The position numbers and the translations under genes are program-made. A DNA stretch of 10,107 nucleotides, taken from the NCBI GenBank assembly GCA_030697085.1, contig JAUYQT010000115.1, forward strand, positions 1 through 10,107. The letters run 5' to 3'. The DNA is from Azonexus sp. Lineage in GTDB: Bacteria; Pseudomonadota; Gammaproteobacteria; Burkholderiales; Rhodocyclaceae. Below the pieces are notes generated by a model. The model searched no databases. It had not been told where the DNA came from and saw only the letters and a program-made list of their open reading frames with translations. Below, one piece after another: positions 6,179 to 10,107 of this stretch; the stretch's first letter is position 1; each line of letters opens with the position of its first letter.

Positions 6179-6655
6179 TCAATACTCCCGCTGATACCGC
6201 CCGACCAACTCCGCAACCTCGATCACATGCCCCTGCATGGTCTTTTCTAGCAGCATCCGGTTGGGGAAACGAAGATCCGGCAGCACCACATCAAGGGCCA
6301 AAAGCTGGTGAATATAACGATGCACGCCAATCGGCGGACACGGCCCACCGTAACCTGTGCGCTTCCAGTCGTTGCGCCCCTGCAGCGTTTGTGGCGGCAG
6401 CATTCTGACGCTGACGCCCTCCGGCAGACCCACGCTATCGACCGGCAGGTTATAAAGCAGCCAATGCACCCAACGAACCTTGGGCGCCAGCGGGTCCGGG
6501 GCATCCGGATCATCAACAATCAACGCCAGGCTTTTAGCCCGAGCTGGCACCCCGGCCCAGGACAAAGCTGGCGAAATATCCAGGCCATCGCACGTGTGGC
6601 GCAATGGAATCATCCCGTTATTGGAAAAAGAAAGTGACGTCAGGCTCAACGACAT
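6179..6655 (-). CDS. YbhB/YbcL family Raf kinase inhibitor-like (PEBP) protein
   Basis: 158 residues, the usual length for bacterial cytoplasmic phosphatidylethanolamine-binding-protein homologues. Family signatures are present in order: N-terminal IPLRHTCDG, SPALSW, the ligand-pocket loop VDDPDAPDP (49-55), the WVHWLLYNLP strand, and GYGGPCPPIGVHRY (101-114), followed by LLALDVVLPDL. The normal aromatic position after HRY (HRYxFxL) is IHQL here, a small divergence. No signal peptide is seen. The start ATG at 6655 has only a weak ribosome site (GGATTG), which suggests translation coupled to the Hsp20 gene ending 33 bases upstream on the same strand. The biochemical role of this family in bacteria is not settled. 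Confidence 0.93.
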   Translation of the reverse strand: MSLSLTSLSFSNNGMIPLRHTCDGLDISPALSWAGVPARAKSLALIVDDPDAPDPLAPKVRWVHWLLYNLPVDSVGLPEGVSVRMLPPQTLQGRNDWKRTGYGGPCPPIGVHRYIHQLLALDVVLPDLRFPNRMLLEKTMQGHVIEVAELVGRYQREY

Positions 6656-6688
6656 GGCATGGCACGCAATCCAGGCAAGTATCGACGC

Positions 6689-7201
6689 TCAGGAAACCGG
6701 GATAACCCGGGCCTCCTCAGCCTTCGCCTTGGGCAAACGCACCATAAGTACGCCATTCTTGTAGCTCGCCTCGGCCCGGCTTGCATCAACCGCATGCGGC
6801 AACGGAAAAACCCGCTGGAAGGCGCCGTACGCCCGCTCCATCACGTGGTAATCACTATCATGCGCTTCACGTTCAAAGTGCTTTTCACCACTCAGATAGA
6901 GCGTATTGCCGCGAATCGAAATCTCACAATCCTCCTTCTCCATACCCGGCATCTCGACGCGAACCAGCACATCCTTTTGCGTTTCCTCAATTTCACCGGC
7001 CAACAAACTCCAGCGCGGCAAGGTCGCAAGCGCCCCAGGCTCAACGCCAGAATCACCCGCCGCATCCTTCCGGTGAACAAAATGTGTCAGCGCCCCACTA
7101 CTTCGGCTGAGCAATTCATGCCAGCCATCGGACAAACTGCCCCAGGCACGGGTCAACTCATGCCCGGCGCTCCGCCCGGCCTGCTTCAATGATTCAAGCA
7201 T
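6689..7201 (-). CDS. Hsp20/alpha-crystallin small heat-shock protein
   Basis: An ATP-independent chaperone that holds unfolding proteins. I chose ATG at 7201 (170 residues): GGAGAGGG lies 8 bases upstream, whereas the in-frame TTG at 7207 is too close to it. The N-terminal region (1-62) is variable. The alpha-crystallin domain spans about 64-160, with VLVRVEMPGMEKEDCEISI, the YHVMERAYGAFQRVFPLP segment and the signature ASYKNGVLMVRLPK (A145 to K158). The C-terminal VIPVS carries the I-x-V type tail used for oligomer contacts. It is the first gene of a probable two-gene unit with the PEBP protein. A sigma32-like promoter lies about 80-110 bases upstream. Confidence 0.93.
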   Translation of the reverse strand: MLESLKQAGRSAGHELTRAWGSLSDGWHELLSRSSGALTHFVHRKDAAGDSGVEPGALATLPRWSLLAGEIEETQKDVLVRVEMPGMEKEDCEISIRGNTLYLSGEKHFEREAHDSDYHVMERAYGAFQRVFPLPHAVDASRAEASYKNGVLMVRLPKAKAEEARVIPVS

Positions 7202-7282
7202 AATCAAATCCCTCTCCGTTTTTCTGTGCTATTCGTCACCCGCCCCACCATTGCCAGGACACCCGCAAACGCCGCAAGCATC

Positions 7283-7309
7283 CATTGGGAAAATAAGGAA
7301 AATTTGAAG
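7283..7309 (-). promoter_or_regulatory. sigma32-like heat-shock promoter for the Hsp20 gene
   Basis: On the minus strand CTTCAAA (7309-7303), a 13-base spacer, then CCCAATG (7289-7283). The enterobacterial sigma32 consensus is CTTGAAA-N11-16-CCCATnT. The match is good at -35 and fair at -10. Transcription would start near 7275 and leave a leader of about 70 bases. Confidence 0.5.
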
Positions 7310-7315
7310 CTTTAA

Positions 7316-7337
7316 AAATACGCAAGCTGCCGTATTT
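7316..7337. promoter_or_regulatory. 22-bp palindrome AAATAC-N10-GTATTT, copy 2 (candidate operator)
   Basis: AAATACG, loop CAAGCTGC, CGTATTT: seven perfect pairs. It has the same outer half-sites and overall length as the element at 5716-5737, but a different centre. It abuts the -35 of the sigma32-like promoter (6 bases away), which suits an operator or activator site for the Hsp20 gene. Confidence 0.5.
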
Positions 7338-7659
7338 CCAATAACCTAAAGCCGGTAACTCAGGCATCGGCGCTCACTGCTGCGGTCAACCCCAAAAAAT
7401 GGGCAAAAATGACGATCAACCCAAGCCGTCACCTTCCCCAAACGCCACGCGCTTTGACCAGCACGCGTCAACAGCGGGCTACCCTGAATCCTGTAGCCAA
7501 TATAGAGACTTCTCTGGATACCCTGCCCGGCCTCCTGTCGGCAAAATGAAAATCCGCCCAAGAACTAAAGATCGAACGAGCGGATGTTTCTGGAAATATT
7601 CATGTCACCCAAAAGTGCGAGTATTTACCTATTGCCAATTATCTGGAGGAGATAAGCCA
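7338..7659. other. leader/intergenic region before the STAS gene
   Basis: An open frame continues upstream of the STAS start from 7399, but its codon content is poor and it has no ribosome site, so I read it as non-coding. It holds two inverted repeats in a row: TTGAC/GTCAA (7454-7458, 7467-7471) and GGCTAC/GTAGCC (7477-7482, 7493-7498). These could fold in a leader RNA or be binding sites. No clear promoter motif was found. Confidence 0.4.
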
Positions 7660-8004
7660 ATGGAATTTGAAGTCAAATCCGGGAGTTACGGAAACTGCCT
7701 GATTTTTTCCGGGCCGATGACTTGCCGCAATTCACGAGAAATCGAAAACCGGATCATCAGCGCGATGCGCCAACACCCGCAACTGAACGTCGATTTATCC
7801 GGCGTTGAAGAAATTGATCTTTGTGGCATTCATCTGCTTGGCGTACTACAAAGCCATGGTGGTGAAGCCGTCCGCATCACCGCCACTTCACCCACCGTCG
7901 ATATGGCACTCATGCAACTTCCCTCAACCCACCGCCATGCCAGGCTAAAGCGCAATATTCACACACCGAAACCCGCAAGCGCACAAATGGCCCGAGCAGC
8001 TTAA
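7660..8004 (+). CDS. stand-alone STAS-domain protein
   Basis: The ATG at 7660 follows GGAGGAGA (from 7645) with good spacing, giving 114 residues; the frame is open further upstream but without a start signal. Residues 1-95 fit the STAS fold seen in anti-sigma-factor antagonists and MlaB-like proteins: MEFEVKSGSYGNCLIFSGPMTCRNSREIENRI, then NVDLSGVEEIDLCGIHLLGVL (43-63), the conserved strand-loop-helix. At the loop normally D-S-[SA]-G, which carries the regulatory Ser in SpoIIAA-type proteins, it has D-L-C-G (53-56), so partner-switch phosphorylation at that place is not possible. The C-terminal ~20 residues are basic and Ala/Pro-rich. No cognate kinase or phosphatase gene lies beside it. The partner is unknown. 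Confidence 0.8.
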   Translation: MEFEVKSGSYGNCLIFSGPMTCRNSREIENRIISAMRQHPQLNVDLSGVEEIDLCGIHLLGVLQSHGGEAVRITATSPTVDMALMQLPSTHRHARLKRNIHTPKPASAQMARAA

Positions 8005-8068
8005 CGCGGCACTCATCAAGGGCATAAGGGATCACCCGCCAAGCCAAGCAAGCCGCGGTCAAAAGAAG

Positions 8069-8094
8069 AGGAAGGGAGAACAAACGCCCTTCCT
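8069..8094 (+). terminator. probable terminator after the STAS gene
   Basis: AGGAAGGG pairs with CCCTTCCT (8 bp) around a 10-base loop, followed by GCTAATTTT, a weak T-tract. A second stem CCCCCT/AGGGGG (8107-8112, 8120-8125) follows without a T-run. Confidence 0.6.
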
Positions 8095-8165
8095 GCTAAT
8101 TTTCCGCCCCCTTCTCCCCAGGGGGTGCAGACCAGGCACATTCCAATGTGATATCTGCCAGATAG

Positions 8166-8222
8166 ATTACCAATTTCCAAGTAATGTCATTAACGTAATA
8201 TGAACTATAATTAATTGGTAAT
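8166..8222 (+). promoter_or_regulatory. promoter and widely spaced inverted repeat before the response regulator
   Basis: A perfect -10 box TATAAT (8206-8211) lies in an AT-rich stretch with no good -35, as in activator-dependent promoters. It is enclosed by a perfect 10-bp inverted repeat, ATTACCAATT (8166-8175) and AATTGGTAAT (8213-8222). Between them is a second small palindrome, TAATGTCATTA. Just upstream are CACATT/AATGTG (8137-8150) and ATCTGCCAGAT. GTAAT recurs several times, including ACGTAAT at 8194 and 8262. This gives a leader of roughly 105 bases. Confidence 0.5.
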
Positions 8223-8323
8223 AGGCCAAATATGTCTGCGCCTGATAGCGCCAAAATAAATACGTAATGATTTTTTTGCCAGGCTAATTCAAGGCAAGCG
8301 AGTAAATCCCGAGGGGGGACAAC

Positions 8324-8968
8324 ATGACCATTCGATTAATGCTGGTTGATGACCACAAAATTCTGCGCGACGCGCTTCGCTCGGTCCTTGAGCATGAAGG
8401 CGACATTGTGCTGGTAGCGGAAACCGATGACCCGACCAAGGTGATCGAACTTGCGCGCCAGAAACGACCCGATATCGTCATCATGGATATTGGCCTGCCC
8501 CAGATCAGTGGCATTCAAGCCACCCGCCTTCTGTTACAGGCACAGCCGGAAATCAAGGTACTCGCCCTTTCCACCTTTTCCGAACGGCGCATTATTCTTG
8601 AAATGCTCGATGCCGGCGCCAGTGGCTATGTCGTCAAATCAGCCGGGCAGGATGAATTGCTGCGTGCGGTACGCGCCATTTCCATCGGCCGGACCTATCT
8701 TTGCCCCGAAGTGTCAGCCGTCGTCATCAACACCATGCGCGGCCGAAAAATTTCGGACAAACCGCAAGGCGAACAACTCGGACGGCGCGAACGGGAAGTG
8801 CTCAAACTGCTGACTGAAGGCCACACCTCACCCGAAATTGCCGGCACGCTCCATATCGCCACCAGCACGGTTGAAGTACATCGGCGCAACATCATGGCCA
8901 AGCTTGATCTACACAGCGTTGCCGAATTGACCAAATACGCCATCCGCCAAGGCATTACCAGCACCTGA
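8324..8968 (+). CDS. NarL/FixJ (LuxR-type) response regulator
   Basis: 214 residues, the typical length. The ATG at 8324 follows GAGGGGGGA. The receiver domain (1-120) has acidic pocket D9-D10, phospho-acceptor D55 in VIMDIGLP, S83/T84 and K105 (GYVVKSAG). A linker leads to a LuxR-type helix-turn-helix (about 151-210): LGRREREVLKLLTEGHTSPEIAGTLHIATSTVEVHRRNIMAKL. All catalytic positions are intact. It acts as a DNA-binding regulator whose phosphorylation would come from a histidine kinase; the convergent hybrid kinase next door is the natural partner. The long AT-rich region upstream with inverted repeats suggests tight, perhaps autogenous control. Its targets cannot be told from the sequence. 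Confidence 0.95.
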   Translation: MTIRLMLVDDHKILRDALRSVLEHEGDIVLVAETDDPTKVIELARQKRPDIVIMDIGLPQISGIQATRLLLQAQPEIKVLALSTFSERRIILEMLDAGASGYVVKSAGQDELLRAVRAISIGRTYLCPEVSAVVINTMRGRKISDKPQGEQLGRREREVLKLLTEGHTSPEIAGTLHIATSTVEVHRRNIMAKLDLHSVAELTKYAIRQGITST

Positions 8969-8978
8969 ACCAAGCCAC

Positions 8979-9033
8979 TCGGCGCCCGAGTCGGCGCCGA
9001 TATCGGCACAACGACTGCACAACCATCGTGCAG
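8979..9033. terminator. stem-loops between convergent two-component genes
   Basis: TCGGCGCC pairs with GGCGCCGA (8979-8986, 8993-9000; 6-base loop). The perfect palindrome GCCGATATCGGC (8997-9008) overlaps its end. CTGCAC/GTGCAG (9015-9020, 9028-9033) forms a third stem. Neither strand has a clear T-run. A bidirectional end of transcription is likely but not proven. Confidence 0.5.
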
Positions 9034-9061
9034 CTCCCCTGATCCTTCTAAACCTTACGAC

Positions 9062-10012
9062 TCAGCTGCCACTGCGGCGATTCGTCAGCCCATTGATGCA
9101 CGCTTGCAAAGCCTCGATTTCCACCGGTTTATGCTGCACGATAACGCCTCGATCAGCCATGCTGCGCATCAGTTTTGGGTCGGTATCGCCGGTGATGATC
9201 ATCGCGGGCAACGTCTCGCCAAAGACCGCCCGGACAGCGGCAATGACATCAAAACCTGTTTTCCGATTGGCCAGCCGATAATCCGAAATAACCACATCGG
9301 GCGCCTTATCACCGAGTAGCGACAGCAGAACCTTGCCGGTTTCCGCACCCACCACTTCGTGCCCGATATCTTCCAGCGCACAACACATTGCATCGAGCAC
9401 CGCCACGTTGTCTTCCACCAGCGCGATGCGCAAGGGCCGCGGCTTTGCCTCCTGCCGAGCCTCGACGTCGCTCGCTCGCCCCAGTGGCAGTTGAACTGCA
9501 AACACGGAACCTTTACCGACAGAGGATTTAACCTGTATTTCCAAGCCAAGCAAAGCCACCGCTTTGGCAACGATCGCCAGACCAAGGCCGCTGCCCCGAT
9601 TGCGCTCGCCGCCACCAAGCTGGCTAAACTCCTCAAAAATCTCGCCAAGGCTTTCTTCAGGAATCCCAACCCCCGAATCGTGCACCTCAAGCCAGACCCG
9701 GCCGTGATGCCGACGACAACCAACCACCACGCCTCCATGCTCGGTATAGCGAATTGCATTGGCGATCAAGTTGCCGATAATCCGTTTGAAGATCACCGGG
9801 TCGGTACGAACGGTCAATTGTGAAGGCACATAACCCAGGCGCAAGCCTTTCAACGCCGCTTCGGGTTTGTGGATAGAGATAAGATTATCGAGCAGATCTG
9901 CCAGCGCAAAATTTCTCACCTCCGCCTGCACCACGCCGGCGTCGAGTTTCGATATATCGAGTAAATCAGTGAGCAGCTCATTCAGACTGGAAACACAACT
10001 CGTCAAATTATC
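9062..10012 (-). pseudogene. hybrid histidine kinase, 5'-truncated (HisKA end, HATPase, receiver)
   Basis: The frame ends with TGA at 9064 and is closed upstream by TAG at 10015-10013, so at most 316 codons remain. It starts in the second HisKA helix (LNELLTDLLDISKLDAG); the phospho-accepting His box and any sensor region are missing. The HATPase domain is complete: N-box IIGNLIANAIRYTEHGG, G1 DSGVGIP, G2 GSGLGLA. A C-terminal receiver (about 192-305 from the TTG at 10006) has E198-D199, D242 in VVISDYRL and K293 in QHKP. The conserved sequence stops abruptly and no start with a ribosome site is visible, so the piece cannot work as a kinase by itself. The cause is probably an insertion at about 10010-10020. 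A frame change or an assembly junction would look the same. It converges with the response regulator. Confidence 0.8.
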
Positions 10013-10107
10013 CTATTTCCGGCAGTTGAGAAGGGACAGATTAGCCTTGAGCTAGACTGGGAGATAGTTTCAACGGATATATCGAGGTCACCAGATGGGT
10101 GAAGCAA
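10013..10107. mobile_element. possible left end of an inserted element (edge of window)
   Basis: The sequence after the break in the kinase shows no kinase coding in any frame. It ends with GAGGT (10084-10088) and ATG at 10095, a well-spaced plus-strand translation start (M-G-E-A...) cut by the window edge. A non-coding lead of about 80 bases followed by a gene start, right where a conserved gene is interrupted, is the usual picture for an insertion sequence. I do not recognise its family and cannot see the other end, terminal repeats or a target duplication. Confidence 0.35.

Noticed and set aside
7237..7254. A second sigma54 promoter (TGGCAATGGTGGGGC, minus strand) before Hsp20
   Set aside because: GG and GC spacing is right, but the -12 part is GGGC in place of TTGC and the region is G-rich, so chance is likely.
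7399..7659. An 87-residue N-terminal extension of the STAS protein
   Set aside because: No ribosome site at the upstream start, odd composition, and an excellent ribosome site at 7645 right before the ATG at 7660 where the domain begins.

Overview
The sequence is about 55-60% GC by eye, with compact, mostly monocistronic genes. It carries a VpsR-type sigma54 activator, a PAS-GGDEF protein, a NarL-type two-component system and REP-like intergenic debris. Together these point to a free-living Betaproteobacterium, most likely of the Rhodocyclales (Dechloromonas/Azonexus type). This is inference from gene content and style, not a database match.

Left part (1-2407, all minus strand): a 684-residue Gly/Ala/Ser/Thr/Asn-rich secreted protein (270-2324) is followed by a hairpin-T5 terminator and then by the start of a second small secreted protein that runs off the left edge. 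Upstream of the large gene lies a near-perfect sigma54 (-24/-12) promoter at 2392-2407.

Middle-left (2408-5832): an AT-rich intergenic region with a 27-bp imperfect direct repeat leads to a PAS-GGDEF diguanylate cyclase (2900-3967, plus). It converges with a sigma54 enhancer-binding protein of the VpsR type (4150-5532, minus). Sigma54 promoter, sigma54 activator and c-di-GMP synthase next to a large low-complexity exported protein suggest one module: c-di-GMP, sensed by the VpsR-like activator, switches on export of a surface or matrix protein. This is the most interesting reading of the window, and it is an inference. A small exported protein (5833-6126, plus) is divergent from the activator gene.

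Middle-right (6127-8094): a likely two-gene minus-strand unit encodes an Hsp20 small heat-shock protein followed by a YbhB/YbcL (PEBP) protein, with a sigma32-like promoter ahead. On the plus strand is a stand-alone STAS-domain protein whose usual phospho-serine position is Cys. The two intergenic regions at about 5.7 kb and 7.3 kb share a palindrome AAATAC-N10-GTATTT.

Right part (8095-10107): a NarL/FixJ response regulator (plus) converges with the C-terminal part of a hybrid histidine kinase (minus). The kinase frame is cut by a stop codon just inside the HisKA region. The last ~95 bases look foreign to the kinase and end with a new plus-strand start codon preceded by a ribosome binding site, so the kinase has probably been broken by an insertion.
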